From positions 1 to 53,690 of the forward strand of contig JAGWZH010000009.1 in assembly GCA_018971945.1 (NCBI GenBank): DNA of 53,690 nt, read 5' to 3'. The position numbers were made by a program, and so were the translations under genes. The notes beneath the pieces are model-generated. The model was given only the letters and a program-made list of their open reading frames with translations, was not told the origin of the DNA and made no database searches. Below, piece after piece: positions 43,373 through 52,120 of this stretch. This DNA is from Alphaproteobacteria bacterium (lineage in GTDB: Bacteria > Pseudomonadota > Alphaproteobacteria > Caulobacterales > Aquidulcibacteraceae). The stretch's first letter is position 1. Each line of letters starts with the position of its first letter.

Positions 43373-45562
43373 TCATGGCGCCGGGAAGGCCAGAACGCCG
43401 CCGGCGACAAGGCTCTCATGAGCGATGCGCGGCCCGTCCAGGGGGGCGTTGTTCCATGTCACCAGGGCCTCGTGCGGCTCTGTGGGTCGGCGCACAATCA
43501 CGAGTGTCGGCCGACCGGGTGCTGTCACCACGGCCCGCTCAACCAGAGGGCGCCCGAGCACGTATTGAGCGCTTGCCGGCTCGACGGGATAAAACCCGAG
43601 CGTGGCGAAGACGTACCACGCGCTCATCTGACCTGCATCGTCGTTGCCGATGATCCCGTCAGGCGTGTCGCGGTAAAAGCGCGATGCAATGCGCGCTGTC
43701 AAAGCGTGGCCTGTTTCTGGCGCAGCCGTAAACGCGTAGAGCCAGGCGACGTGGTGGCTTGGCTCATTGCCATGAGCATATTGGCCGATCATCGCTTCTT
43801 GACCGAGATAGGTCCACCCTTGGAGGGGCTCGAGTTCGAAGAAGAAGCGATCAAGCATGGCCTGAAAGCTCTCGCGCCCACCCATGGCCGCGATCAGGCC
43901 TTCCACATTGTGGAGGGCGGGGGTCCAGCTATATTGCCAGGCATTGGCTTCAGTGTAGTCGCCGGGATTGTTCAGTGGCGAGGTTGGCGTTATGGGATCG
44001 AAGGGGGTACGCCAGAGGCCTGTGCTGTCCCGCCCCCGGGCAAGGCGTGTGTTGGGATCGATCAGGTTCCGCCACCAGCCGGCCCGTTCTTGGAACCTCA
44101 TCGCAGCCTCGCGCTCCCCGAGCATGGCCGCCATCCGCGCAACGGCATCATCGCCAATGCCAGCCTCGAGGGAGCGGGACACGGCCTCCCCGTGGCTGAG
44201 ATCAAACGGATAGTATCCGAAGTGTTCGTACAAGGACCAAATCGAAAGCGCGGTATCTCCAGCAAAGACTGGCGCTGCATCGACCGTGGATGTACGGACC
44301 ATCGCGTCCAGCGCCCTGCGCCCATCAAAACCACGAAAGCCTTTTGCCCAAGCGTCAGCGATCACGGGCAAAGCCGGTTCGCCGATCATCGTCCCTGTTT
44401 CGCCACCCCAAATGGTCCATTTCGGGAGCCGACCTGCGGCGTCGGCATGATCCAGGAGGCTATTGACGAAGTCATCCACGCGCTCAGGAACGAGGAGCGT
44501 GTAAAGAGGGTGAGCGGCGCGGAACGTGTCCCATAGCGAGAATGTAGAATAGCGCATGCCATTGGCGACGGTGCGAACTGCGCCGTCGGGGCCGCGCCAT
44601 CGTCCATCCACGTCGCTGATAAGACTTGGATGCAGTAAGGCGTGGTAGAGAGCGGTGTAAAAGACCCGCCTCTGGGTTCGCGGCGCATCAATCTCGACCC
44701 TCTGAAGAAGGCTCTCCCAAGCTTCAGCGGCTTTCTCCGACTGGGCATCGAAATCCCATCCCGCAACGGCGTCTCGATTGGCCCTGGCGCCGTCAATGTC
44801 CACTGTCGACAGCCCCACTTTCGCCTCAAGAACTCTGCCATCGCCAAGATCAAAGCCCAAAAGGTAGCGGGGCGCCGCATCGCCGTGGCGAGGGGGAAGG
44901 GTGATGGCTTCCGCTATGGGATGATCAAAAAGGAGGCTGAAGGCGACCGTCCGGGTCGTCCAATTGGAGCGACGGAGCACGCCTTCGACCCCATCCCTGA
45001 TGACCTGGGACGCGTGTTCCAGGACGGGCTGCTGGTCCGTTCGAAACGTCAAACCGTGCTGAAGATCAACCAGAACCCAGACGCGTCCGCCTCGATCGAA
45101 GCTGTACCGATGCAACGCCGTGCGGTCGGCTGCGGTGAGTTCGACCCGCACCTCGTTGTCGGTCAGAGAGACAGCATAGTAGCCCGGTCGTGCAGTCTCG
45201 CTGGCTTTGTCGTAACGGCTTGCAAAATCGGCCCGCCTCGTTTGACTTGGCTGAAGAAGCAAATCCCCCAACTCAGGGATTCCTGTCCCGCTTGCGCGGT
45301 TTTGCGAGAAGCCGAAGATCGCGTTTGCTCGGTATTGGTAGCCGCTTGTGAACTCCCACCCGGAGGCCGCATTGTCCGGCCCCGGCTGTACCATGCCGAA
45401 AGGCATACTAGGGCCTGGGAACGTGTGGCCCGTGCCATCTGTCCCAATAAAGGGGTCGACATCATTGACCAGCCGGTCTTGGGCCGACGCCACTGGGCCA
45501 TGGGTGGAGAAGGCAATGAAGAACAATCCGGCGAAGGCCGTTAAACGGAAACCGGTCCTCAT
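43373..45562 (-). CDS. GH92 alpha-mannosidase, secreted
   Basis: A 729-aa exo-acting, calcium-dependent alpha-mannosidase-family protein. The signal peptide ends at ASAQ. It starts VDPFIGTDGTGHTFPG, the GH92 opening. HGNEPSHHVAWLY contains the predicted acid Glu, and IGNDDAGQMSAWYVFATLGFYPV is the family's most conserved block with the catalytic aspartates. Such enzymes trim alpha-1,2 and related mannose from N-glycan or yeast mannan. It is preceded by the isomerase with a 15-nt gap and followed by the GH13 gene. Together they point to use of a mannose-bearing glycan. Confidence 0.93.
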   Translation of the reverse strand: MRTGFRLTAFAGLFFIAFSTHGPVASAQDRLVNDVDPFIGTDGTGHTFPGPSMPFGMVQPGPDNAASGWEFTSGYQYRANAIFGFSQNRASGTGIPELGDLLLQPSQTRRADFASRYDKASETARPGYYAVSLTDNEVRVELTAADRTALHRYSFDRGGRVWVLVDLQHGLTFRTDQQPVLEHASQVIRDGVEGVLRRSNWTTRTVAFSLLFDHPIAEAITLPPRHGDAAPRYLLGFDLGDGRVLEAKVGLSTVDIDGARANRDAVAGWDFDAQSEKAAEAWESLLQRVEIDAPRTQRRVFYTALYHALLHPSLISDVDGRWRGPDGAVRTVANGMRYSTFSLWDTFRAAHPLYTLLVPERVDDFVNSLLDHADAAGRLPKWTIWGGETGTMIGEPALPVIADAWAKGFRGFDGRRALDAMVRTSTVDAAPVFAGDTALSIWSLYEHFGYYPFDLSHGEAVSRSLEAGIGDDAVARMAAMLGEREAAMRFQERAGWWRNLIDPNTRLARGRDSTGLWRTPFDPITPTSPLNNPGDYTEANAWQYSWTPALHNVEGLIAAMGGRESFQAMLDRFFFELEPLQGWTYLGQEAMIGQYAHGNEPSHHVAWLYAFTAAPETGHALTARIASRFYRDTPDGIIGNDDAGQMSAWYVFATLGFYPVEPASAQYVLGRPLVERAVVTAPGRPTLVIVRRPTEPHEALVTWNNAPLDGPRIAHESLVAGGVLAFPAP

Positions 45563-45577
45563 GGGCTTTGCTTCCTT

Positions 45578-46411
45578 TTACCTTTCGGCTTGCGCCGTAA
45601 GCACGTCCTCGCCCCATCGAGACAAGGCCAGAGCATCTGCAAATCGGTCTGAAGCCTCCGCGTCATCCGCGTAGGAGATCCAGCGCCCACCTTGGGCGTC
45701 TGGCAATCGCGCTGGAAGCAGTTCAGGAGCGAAAGACACGAGCTCTGGCGTATTTGGGAGCGCCTGTAAGCGCGCCAGACAGCGGCCCAAGGCCTGCGCG
45801 TGGTCGGCGGTGTGGGGCGCTGCGGGATCGAAGGGCGCCTGGATGCGACCGGTTGATCCGATCCGGATTTGGATGCTGCGCACGCGGTCGAAAATAGGAT
45901 CGAGACTTTGCAAGCGTGCCGCGAATTCGCCGCCATAGGTCATCTCGTGTCCTGTGTACCAATGAGAGAAATCCAAAGTCAGGGTCAGGTCCGGCACGCG
46001 GGCGATCAGATCCAAAGTCCGCTTGATATCCTGGGTCATGGTCGCGCGATGCGTTTCGATATGCAGGGGATGACCGGTTGCTGCGGCGGCCTCCGCCACA
46101 GCGATCGCAAGGACGTCCATTTCCGTATCCGTCTCAAACCCTTTCCCGACATGCACTGTTGTGAACTCGAGACCCATGTCGCGATGGCGTGCAGCGATCA
46201 TCGGCGCGTCTGCTGGGGAAACTATGCGTCCCATCCCGCAAGGGATCAGTCCCGCCGCATAGATCTCTTCAAAGCCATCCCAAGCGATGACGCCTTGGTA
46301 GCCTTTCTCTCGCAACAGGGCGAGGCCCTCCCCAAGGGTCGCCCGCCACCCGCTGCTCGCTTGCGGCAAGCTCACCAGCCCGCCAAGGCAGAAGTCTCGG
46401 CGCAACCGCAT
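45578..46411 (-). CDS. Sugar phosphate isomerase/epimerase-like TIM barrel
   Basis: A 277-aa xylose-isomerase-like TIM-barrel protein (AP endonuclease 2 superfamily). Metal-ligand positions are visible in LHIETHRATM and LTLDFSHWY, followed by IQIRIGSTG and APELLP. No signal peptide is present, so it is cytoplasmic. It likely isomerises or epimerises a sugar or sugar-acid, but the substrate is not known. It overlaps the PhyH stop by 1 nt (TGATG), so the dioxygenase and isomerase are translationally coupled and probably act on the same compound. Confidence 0.72.
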   Translation of the reverse strand: MRLRRDFCLGGLVSLPQASSGWRATLGEGLALLREKGYQGVIAWDGFEEIYAAGLIPCGMGRIVSPADAPMIAARHRDMGLEFTTVHVGKGFETDTEMDVLAIAVAEAAAATGHPLHIETHRATMTQDIKRTLDLIARVPDLTLTLDFSHWYTGHEMTYGGEFAARLQSLDPIFDRVRSIQIRIGSTGRIQAPFDPAAPHTADHAQALGRCLARLQALPNTPELVSFAPELLPARLPDAQGGRWISYADDAEASDRFADALALSRWGEDVLTAQAER

Positions 46412-47220
46412 CAGCCGGCGTCAAACAGGATGGGGTTGATCGGGGAAGCGGCCATGTCCCCTGGTGAGAGGCCTGGAAGCCACTGGGCGAGGTCGTTGCG
46501 CTGCATGGTGTTTATCGGCTCCGCGACGCGCATCTCCGCATCCATATAGATGATGGTCATCACCGACCTTGGCGTTTCGCTTTCGTTTGCGCCGGCGCGA
46601 TGAAATGTCCATCCGCCATGGAAACTGACGTCGCCAAGCGCGTAGGGCTGAGCATCGATGACAAAGCCGTGCGCTTCCATTGCCCTGGTGATAGCGGCCT
46701 CGCTTTCGTCAGAAATGGGCAGATTGCGCCCAAACGCCTCGCCTTGGCTGCCGCGATAAAATGCGAGAGGCCCCATGTGAGCAGGGACATCCTGAAGCGG
46801 GATCCAGGCAGTGACCGTTCGGTCGCTCGCAAGCGGCCAGTAGTACTGATCAGCATGGGCTGGCGTGATGCCTCCGCCGGGCTCCTTGTAGAGAGACTGA
46901 TCGTGGTAGAGGCGCACGCTGCGCACTTCGAGAAGCGACGCTGCAAGCCTGGCAAGCCGCTGGCTGAAGACGAGCCGTCGCGCTGCATCGTCTGCGCGCC
47001 ACAAATTCATCACTTGGAGGAAGGCCCGATCGTAGGTGGAGCGCTCCGCTAGAGGCCGATGATCGGTATTGAGCCTCAACGTCGCGTTCGTAATAGAGCG
47101 GCCATAAGCAGCGACCGTTTCCGGCGACAGCGCTCCAGCGATCCGGACGAAGCCGTCTTTTCGGAACCCCTCGATGGTCTCCCGCGCGAGGAGCAATGGA
47201 GTGTCGAGGTCGCCAGTCAT
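46411..47220 (-). CDS. Phytanoyl-CoA dioxygenase (PhyH) family protein
   Basis: A 269-aa Fe(II)/2-oxoglutarate oxygenase-fold protein. The iron ligands are in HADQYYW (His-x-Asp) and the later TFHRAGAN (second His). FRKDGFVRIAGALSP is the family start. GGAG lies 7 nt before the ATG at 47220, which is preferred to the upstream frame start. PhyH relatives hydroxylate diverse small molecules. It heads the operon PhyH-isomerase-GH92-GH13 and is divergent from the AraC regulator, so it is probably controlled by it. Confidence 0.85.
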   Translation of the reverse strand: MTGDLDTPLLLARETIEGFRKDGFVRIAGALSPETVAAYGRSITNATLRLNTDHRPLAERSTYDRAFLQVMNLWRADDAARRLVFSQRLARLAASLLEVRSVRLYHDQSLYKEPGGGITPAHADQYYWPLASDRTVTAWIPLQDVPAHMGPLAFYRGSQGEAFGRNLPISDESEAAITRAMEAHGFVIDAQPYALGDVSFHGGWTFHRAGANESETPRSVMTIIYMDAEMRVAEPINTMQRNDLAQWLPGLSPGDMAASPINPILFDAG

Positions 47221-47322
47221 CCGTCTGCTCCGCATGCGCTTTGGTCGAGGCTAGCGGCACGCTGCTGATTATCGAGCACGCAGGCTGTTGCAAACCCAAG
47301 AAAAAATTATAAGGATTTTGTC
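47221..47322. promoter_or_regulatory. Divergent PhyH/AraC promoter region
   Basis: 102 bp between the two starts. The araC side has AT-rich AAAAAATTATAAGGA, which holds its Shine-Dalgarno AAGGA. Both promoters and the AraC operator must lie here, but I cannot place a -35/-10 pair with confidence. Confidence 0.45.
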
Positions 47323-48171
47323 ATGGGCCCTCAACTGACCGCTGAACCGGTGGCTTTGCCATCGGCCTTGCCGATCCGCGTGGTGCGCGTGAAACGCGAT
47401 GGGTTGGCCGATCCGCCCGCCCGATTCGCACATTTCCACGCTGTAGCGGAATTGGTTATTTTCGAGACGGTCTCGGGCGCGATGCATACCGACGCGGCCC
47501 GGTTTGAACTCGGTCCAGGCTGCGCCACGTGGTGTCCTTCCATGAGCGCGCACGATTTCGCGCTCGGTCAAGAGCCTGCAGCCTGGACCCTTATTCAATA
47601 TTATCAAGATTTCATCGAACCTGCGCTCAGCCCAGATTCCGTCTGCGTGAAGTTCGGCGAGGACGCCCGCCGCCGTGTTGGCTTACTCGCAGAGTGGTTG
47701 GAAGAGGCGGTGCAGCAAGGTGACAAGGAGGCGGCGCGCAAGAATCTCGAGTTGATATTGTTGCATGTCCTGCGCGCCGAGCGGAAGGATGCGCTGCCGA
47801 TGGCCGCCTCCCATGCCCTGGGCAGGTTCCGCCCGCTGCTGGAATGCCTGCGCGCAGCCCCCGCCGCCCGGATCCCGCTGGGGCAGGCCGCCTCGATGTG
47901 CGGGCTATCGCCTTCCTATTTCTCGCGGTTATTCCGCGATGTTTTCGGCCGCGGATTCACCGACTACGTCACTCAAATGCGGGTGGAGCGGGCGGCGATT
48001 GCCCTTGCATCGAGCCGCAAGCCGGTCTCAACCATTGGGTATGAGACCGGCTTCCAAAGCCACGCCTATTTCACTGCGCAATTCCGCGCGCGTTTTGGCG
48101 TCACGCCATCTGAATTCAGGCGCTGCTCTGATCGTCCAGAAATAGTATCCAAGGACAGCCGGACGGCGTAA
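47323..48171 (+). CDS. AraC-family transcriptional regulator
   Basis: A 282-aa regulator. The N-terminal cupin-like ligand domain spans about 15-100 (FAHFHAVAELVIFE). The C-terminal double helix-turn-helix lies at about 165-270 (PLGQAASMCGLSPSYFSRLFRDVFG and VSTIGYETGFQSHAYFTAQF). AAGGA precedes the ATG. It is divergent from the PhyH-isomerase-GH92-GH13 operon and is the obvious candidate to activate it when a sugar from the glycan is present. Confidence 0.9.
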   Translation: MGPQLTAEPVALPSALPIRVVRVKRDGLADPPARFAHFHAVAELVIFETVSGAMHTDAARFELGPGCATWCPSMSAHDFALGQEPAAWTLIQYYQDFIEPALSPDSVCVKFGEDARRRVGLLAEWLEEAVQQGDKEAARKNLELILLHVLRAERKDALPMAASHALGRFRPLLECLRAAPAARIPLGQAASMCGLSPSYFSRLFRDVFGRGFTDYVTQMRVERAAIALASSRKPVSTIGYETGFQSHAYFTAQFRARFGVTPSEFRRCSDRPEIVSKDSRTA

Positions 48172-48574
48172 TCGCCGCGCGGCCAGGCCTCGCCCAGCAG
48201 GGTCCTTACCGCACGGCGTGGAGAGAACGCACACTGACAAACCACCCTTGCTTTCACCAAGTCGGCGCCGAGCGTCCTATGAAGCGGAATGGGCGAGCGG
48301 GCAGAGACTCTTGAGGTCTGCACGCCCGCGCTGGCCCTCGGTGTTGACGCCCACAGCCACGATCACGGTGTCGAGACCACCCGCCCACCAATGCGGCCCT
48401 TGATGCAGGTGGCGGCGGTCCACAGCCAGCCTGCATCATTCACGAAACCCATCCAGAGTAGGGGGTGGGCGGATGTTGTTTAAGCACAAACGCCCGGGCG
48501 CAAGACATCGCACCCTGGCGGCGTGGTTTTCTTCGGCATTGACAGGCTATCTCCAGACCGGTTGCGACGTAGGC
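48172..48574. other. Region between araC and the transposase relics
   Basis: No recognisable gene. Short frames on both strands are not protein-like. It marks the passage from the glycan locus to mobile-element-rich DNA. Confidence 0.4.
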
Positions 48575-48840
48575 TCATTCAGCGGCTGTTTTGGGCCGCG
48601 TCATATAGGCCGGAGCCGGCTTTGGCTTTTGAACCACGAGATCTTCAAAAAACTTCCGGATGAGATCCGTTTCCGGACATGAAGCGGCGAAGGCGATGCG
48701 CACGCGTTGGGCCGTCTCGCGAATGCGGGCCCCGATTTTCAGGAAGCGCAGGCGAAGCATGTTGAACTCAGGGCGTGCGAGCATGTGGGCTGGATTGATC
48801 GTCTCTCGCACCTTTGATCGTCAACCAGTACGCGGCCGTA
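48575..48840 (-). pseudogene. C-terminal relic of an IS1380-type transposase
   Basis: The minus strand reads RPFLHTAAYWLTIK, a frameshift, then MLARPEFNMLRLRFLKIGARIRETAQRVRIAFAASCPE and a stop at 48575. HTAAYxL and LRLRxLKIGAR are the end of IS1380-family DDE transposases. Only about the last 80 residues remain. Its upstream part was lost where the IS3 fragment begins. Confidence 0.65.
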
Positions 48841-48873
48841 TGCAGGAAAGGGCGCATCTGATTGGATTGGGGG

Positions 48874-49215
48874 TGAGGCACGGTTTTCTGAGACAGCGTG
48901 AAGCGCTACCTTTTCCAAAATATGAGGGTAGAGCATGGGCAAGAAAGAAGAGTTGGGATTGGGCGCGACGGAGGCCACGGCCCCCGTCGGCGCGCGCTCC
49001 AGACGCTGGCGGCTGGCGGGGACGCGGCCGGGCCGGGGTGGCGCTTTTCGGCCAAGCGCAAGCTGGCTGCGGTGCAACGGCTGCTGCGCGGGGAAAGCCA
49101 GGAGTCTGTGTCGCGGGAGCTGAATGTGCCGGTTCACCGGCTGATGGAGTGGCGCGACCGTGTCCTGATGGCGGCGGAAGGCGCGCTGAAGGAGCGCGAG
49201 CGCGATGCGCTGTAG
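48874..49215 (+). mobile_element. Truncated left end of the IS3-family element
   Basis: This is a diverged copy of the left 340 bp of the complete IS at 50291-51709. It starts with a matching terminal repeat (TGAGGCACGG then TGAGACAGCG) and carries orfA sequence from GKKEELGLGATEATAP to WRDRVLMAAEGALKERERDAL. An extra base in a C-run near 48985 shifts the frame inside orfA, and the element stops at about 49215. It is a dead fragment. Confidence 0.8.
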
Positions 49216-49343
49216 GGCGACATGCCACTGACGGCCTAGCGCGACACCCAGATTTACGCGGTGTCGGCCCAATATAGGGTCTCTTGCTTGCCCCAGAGAT
49301 TGGGGCGTAGGCGGGGATGGCCCGACTGGATCGGGAGGCCCGT

Positions 49344-49430
49344 ATGACTATCAAATCGTTAACCCGGCGCGGCGTTTGCAAGTCCGAAGTCGCGCGTCTG
49401 CCGCCGCCGGAACAGATTCCAGCCCGTTAA
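49344..49430 (+). pseudogene. Possible transposase N-terminal scrap (IS21-like)
   Basis: A 28-codon frame MTIKSLTRRGVCKSEVARL... resembles the helix-turn-helix start of IS21-type transposases and then ends. It could be chance. An IS21-like IstA tail lies at the right edge of the window, but on the other strand. Confidence 0.2.
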
Positions 49431-49449
49431 ACGCGCCGATCGCCCGGCC

Positions 49450-49749
49450 CTATAGATGGGCTGAGGTATCAATCCGCTGATGAAGGATGCGGACAACATC
49501 AATGCTGAAATCGGACTGTCTGTAAAACACCAAATGCGAACCGACAGCGTACTTGAAATAGCCGTCGCGAACATCGACGGGCCGCCCGACCTTAGAGCCC
49601 GCCGCAAGGCCTTCAAACGCCGCGACGATGTCGGAGTGATACGCGTCGGCCTGTTCGAGCGACCAGGTTTTGAACGTGTAGAGCCAGATCTCTTCCAAAT
49701 CGGCTTCCGCGAGAGGGGACAGTTTGAAGGGGCGGACCTTACCCGACAT
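49450..49749 (-). CDS. parE: ParE-family toxin
   Basis: A 99-aa RelE/ParE-fold toxin. FKLSPLAEADLEEIWLYT is the family N-terminus. GRPVDVRDGYFKYAVGSHLVFYR and VVRILHQRID are the conserved C-terminal strands. ParE toxins poison DNA gyrase; without the partner they are lethal. GGGACAGGG precedes the ATG at 49749. It overlaps parD by 11 nt. The open frame extends upstream to 49815 but the extra residues belong to the antitoxin region. Confidence 0.9.
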   Translation of the reverse strand: MSGKVRPFKLSPLAEADLEEIWLYTFKTWSLEQADAYHSDIVAAFEGLAAGSKVGRPVDVRDGYFKYAVGSHLVFYRQSDFSIDVVRILHQRIDTSAHL

Positions 49750-49984
49750 CCCTGTCCCGCATCCTTTGCAGGAATGCGCTGCTATCGAATTCGGTGGGCG
49801 GCCCCGATTGCTCACCGGCGATCAAGGCGTCTTGCAGCGCCTTCACCTTAGCTTCGTGCTCTTCGAGCAGCCGCAGACCGGCGCGCACGACTTCACTCGC
49901 AGAGCCGAAGCGCCCACGTTCGACCTGCTGGTCGATGAAATCGGCGAAATGATCGCCGAGGGTGATGGATGTGTTCTTGGCCAC
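49739..49984 (-). CDS. parD: ParD-family antitoxin
   Basis: An 81-aa ribbon-helix-helix antitoxin: SITLGDHFADFIDQQVERGRFGSASEVVRAGLRLLEE is the DNA-binding domain and the Ser/Phe/Arg-rich tail binds ParE. The start is GTG at 49984, selected because GAGGAGG lies 6 nt upstream; the frame before it is promoter sequence. It would repress its own promoter at 49997-50032. Confidence 0.9.
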   Translation of the reverse strand: MAKNTSITLGDHFADFIDQQVERGRFGSASEVVRAGLRLLEEHEAKVKALQDALIAGEQSGPPTEFDSSAFLQRMRDRDVG

Positions 49985-49996
49985 GAGAAACCTCCT

Positions 49997-50032
49997 CGTA
50001 CCAATATATACGATTTTTGGGTATTGCTGCAA
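49997..50032 (-). promoter_or_regulatory. parDE promoter with overlapping palindrome
   Basis: On the minus strand, -35 TTGCAG (50032-50027) and -10 TATATT (50008-50003) are separated by 18 nt. CGTA-CCAATATA-TACG at 49997-50012 covers the -10 and is a likely ParD operator for autoregulation. Confidence 0.55.
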
Positions 50033-50154
50033 GCCGCGACCCCTAGGGCGGGCGCACCACAAACGAACCTTTTCGGTGCACTTAACCCCGTCTTTCTAAA
50101 CCCCTGAAATCGTTAGTTCTCGTCTGCACCAAAAACCTGCTCCACTATAGCCCC

Positions 50155-50290
50155 ATGAAAATCGGCTATGCGCGGGTCTCCACCGACGAACAAAACCTCG
50201 ATCTCCAGACCGACGCCCTCAAGGCGGCGGGGTGCGACCGGCTGTTTCAGGATGATGGCATCAGCGGCGCGACATCAGAACGCGATTGGG
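50155..50290 (+). pseudogene. Serine resolvase/invertase truncated by the IS
   Basis: A serine recombinase N-terminus: MKIGYARVSTDEQNLDLQ with catalytic Ser9, then LFQDDGISGATSERDW. The family continues for about 140 more residues, but the sequence ends at the IS left terminus (50291). The frame then runs into the IS and stops at 50319. No matching C-terminal half is found after the IS right end, so part was deleted. Confidence 0.85.
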
Positions 50291-50352
50291 CTGGGGCACG
50301 GATTTCTGAGACAGCGTGAAGCGCTACCTTTTCCAAAATGTGAGGGTAGAGC

Positions 50353-50754
50353 ATGGGCAAGAAAGAAGAGTTGGGATTGGGCGCGACGGAGGCCACGGCT
50401 CCGTCGGCGCGCGCTCATCACGCAGGCGACGGCGGGGCCGAGGCCGGGCCGGGGTGGCGCTTTTCGGCCAAGCGCAAGCTGGCTGTGGTGCAACGGCTGC
50501 TTCGCGGGGAAAGCCAGGAGGCTGTGTCGCGGGAGCTGAACGTGCCGGTTCACCGGCTGGTGGAGTGGCGCGACCGTGTCCTGATGGCGGCGGAAGGCGC
50601 GCTGAAGGAGCGCGAGCGCGACGCGCGCGATGACGAGATCGCGCGCCTTAAGGCCAAGGTGGGCGAGATCACCATGGCCAACGAACTTCTCTACGCGAAG
50701 ATCGACAAGCTGGAGGGCGGGCGCCCTTTGGCCCGGCGGAGATCGAGGACATGA
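50353..50754 (+). CDS. IS3-family transposase OrfA
   Basis: A 133-aa DNA-binding subunit: RFSAKRKLAVVQRLLRGES and SRELNVPVHRLVEWRD form the helix-turn-helix, followed by a coiled segment (DDEIARLKAKVGEITMANELLYAKI). The N-terminal 40 residues are Gly/Ala-rich and variable relative to the truncated copy. Its stop overlaps the orfB start (ATGA), so OrfB may be made by coupled re-initiation rather than by the usual programmed frameshift. Confidence 0.85.
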   Translation: MGKKEELGLGATEATAPSARAHHAGDGGAEAGPGWRFSAKRKLAVVQRLLRGESQEAVSRELNVPVHRLVEWRDRVLMAAEGALKERERDARDDEIARLKAKVGEITMANELLYAKIDKLEGGRPLARRRSRT

Positions 50755-51674
50755 GCGGCGCTTACTCGATCTCCACCCGCCAGCGCTTTGGTATGACGCG
50801 CGTCTGCAGCGTCTGGGGCGTGGCCCGCGCGACCGTTTACCGCCATCGCGCTGCGGCCGGCGCGGCCAATACCCCACGACCACCGCGGCGGCGCGGGCCG
50901 CAGGGAGCCTGCAGCGATGCAGCGCTCCTGGTCCATATCAGGGCCGTGATCGACGCTTCGCCGTTCTCCGGCGAAGGGTACCGAAAGGTCTGGGCGCGGC
51001 TGCGGGCACAGGGCGTGCGTGCTGCCCCGCGCCGGGTCCGGCGGGTCATGAAGGCGGCCAACTTGCTTGCCCCACAGCGGCCCGTCCCGCGCGACGCCCA
51101 CCCGCATGATGGCACGATCGTCACCGACAGGGTCGATGAAGTCTGGGGCACGGACATGACCCAGACGGTCACGACCCAGGAGGGCCGCGCCTATGTCTTC
51201 ATCGCGGTCGATCATTGCTCGGGCGAGTTCATCGGCACGCACACCTCATCGCGTGCGAGCCGCTGGGAGGCCCTGGAGCCGATCCGGCAGGGCCTCACGC
51301 GCCACTTCGGCGGCGTCGGGCCCGACACCGCCGTCGGCCTGATCCTGCGCCACGACCATGGATCGAACTACATGTCCGACGACTTCCAGAACGAGATCAG
51401 GTGCTTCGGCATCACCAGCTCCCCGGCCTTCGTCAGGCAGCCCGAGGGCAACCGCGTGGCCGAGCGCGCCATCCGCACCCTCAAAGAGCAGCTCCTCTGG
51501 GTCCGACACTTCGCGACCGTCGAAGAGCTCCGCCAGGCGCTGGCGGCCTTCACAGCAAAGTACAACGCCTCCTGGATCCGCCAACGCCACGGCTACAGAA
51601 CCCCGGATCAGATCCGGGCGGAACAGAAGGCCCTTGAAACCGAAGCTGCCACGGAGTTCAAATTGGCAGCGTAA
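50751..51674 (+). CDS. IS3-family transposase OrfB (DDE integrase core)
   Basis: A 307-aa transposase catalytic subunit. An N-terminal helical region with YRKVWARLRAQG (HTH_21-like) is followed by the rve integrase core. The DDE residues are in WGTDMTQT, LRHDHGSNYMSDDF and QPEGNRVAERAIRTLKEQ. The C-terminal ASWIRQRHGYRTPDQIR is typical of the family. It looks intact, so the element could still be active. Confidence 0.92.
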   Translation: MSGAYSISTRQRFGMTRVCSVWGVARATVYRHRAAAGAANTPRPPRRRGPQGACSDAALLVHIRAVIDASPFSGEGYRKVWARLRAQGVRAAPRRVRRVMKAANLLAPQRPVPRDAHPHDGTIVTDRVDEVWGTDMTQTVTTQEGRAYVFIAVDHCSGEFIGTHTSSRASRWEALEPIRQGLTRHFGGVGPDTAVGLILRHDHGSNYMSDDFQNEIRCFGITSSPAFVRQPEGNRVAERAIRTLKEQLLWVRHFATVEELRQALAAFTAKYNASWIRQRHGYRTPDQIRAEQKALETEAATEFKLAA

Positions 51675-51865
51675 CCGGCGCAGTGCGCTGTCTCATAACC
51701 GTGCCCCAGTTCAGCAACGGGCGGACACGGAATGTTCGCACACACGCATTTTGTGGCGATCAGCAGTTTTCATGTTCGCGGTGAAGGCGTTTGTCATCAA
51801 GATGTAGTGGCGCCTTCCTTGTCGTGCCGCCAGATGTTGTGCGGCGCATACGAGGAGACGACACC

Positions 51866-52081
51866 ATGAGCTATGATGAGTTGTTGACCGTCGAAGAAGC
51901 CGCCACCCGTCTGAAGATTTCCAAGCACACTGTTAATCGCTGGCGCGTCACCGGCGAAGGCCCGCCCTTTGTCAAATACGGCCCGCGCCTGGTGCGCTAC
52001 CTTGAAGCGTCGCTCACCGATTGGGAAAAACGCCGCACGCGGCGGTCGACAAGCGATGTCGGTGGGGATGCTTTCCGATGA
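51866..52081 (+). CDS. Excisionase-like helix-turn-helix protein
   Basis: A 71-aa MerR-type (HTH_17) DNA-binding protein: LLTVEEAATRLKISKHTVNRWRVTGEGPPFVKYGPRLVRY. Proteins like this are found next to integrases and act as excisionase or as small repressors. GAGGAG precedes the ATG at 51866. An integrase fragment lies 1 kb further right, which supports an excisionase link, but the two are not adjacent. Confidence 0.82.
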   Translation: MSYDELLTVEEAATRLKISKHTVNRWRVTGEGPPFVKYGPRLVRYLEASLTDWEKRRTRRSTSDVGGDAFR

Positions 52082-52120
52082 AGGGGGGGAGCGATCTGCC
52101 TCAGGCGGGTCGGGAATGGC

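Larger units (their letters stand above)
50291..51709 (+). mobile_element. Complete IS3-family insertion sequence, about 1.42 kb
   Basis: The ends are inverted repeats: left CTGGGGCACGG, 5 nt, TGAGACAGCG (50291-50316); right the complement with a 3-nt centre (51686-51709). Two coupled genes, orfA and orfB, fill it. Flanks are GATTGGG on the left and TTCAGCAACG on the right, so no target duplication is seen. A truncated older copy lies 1.4 kb to the left. The exact outer base of each repeat could shift by one nucleotide. Confidence 0.85.

Noticed and set aside
43418-44536. Long plus-strand frame (372 codons) opposite the GH92 gene
   Set aside because: It is the antisense shadow of GH92, with no domain text and no ribosome-binding site. 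Similar shadows occur opposite GH13 (42381-43139), PhyH/isomerase (45869-46549) and YhaO (40500-41198).
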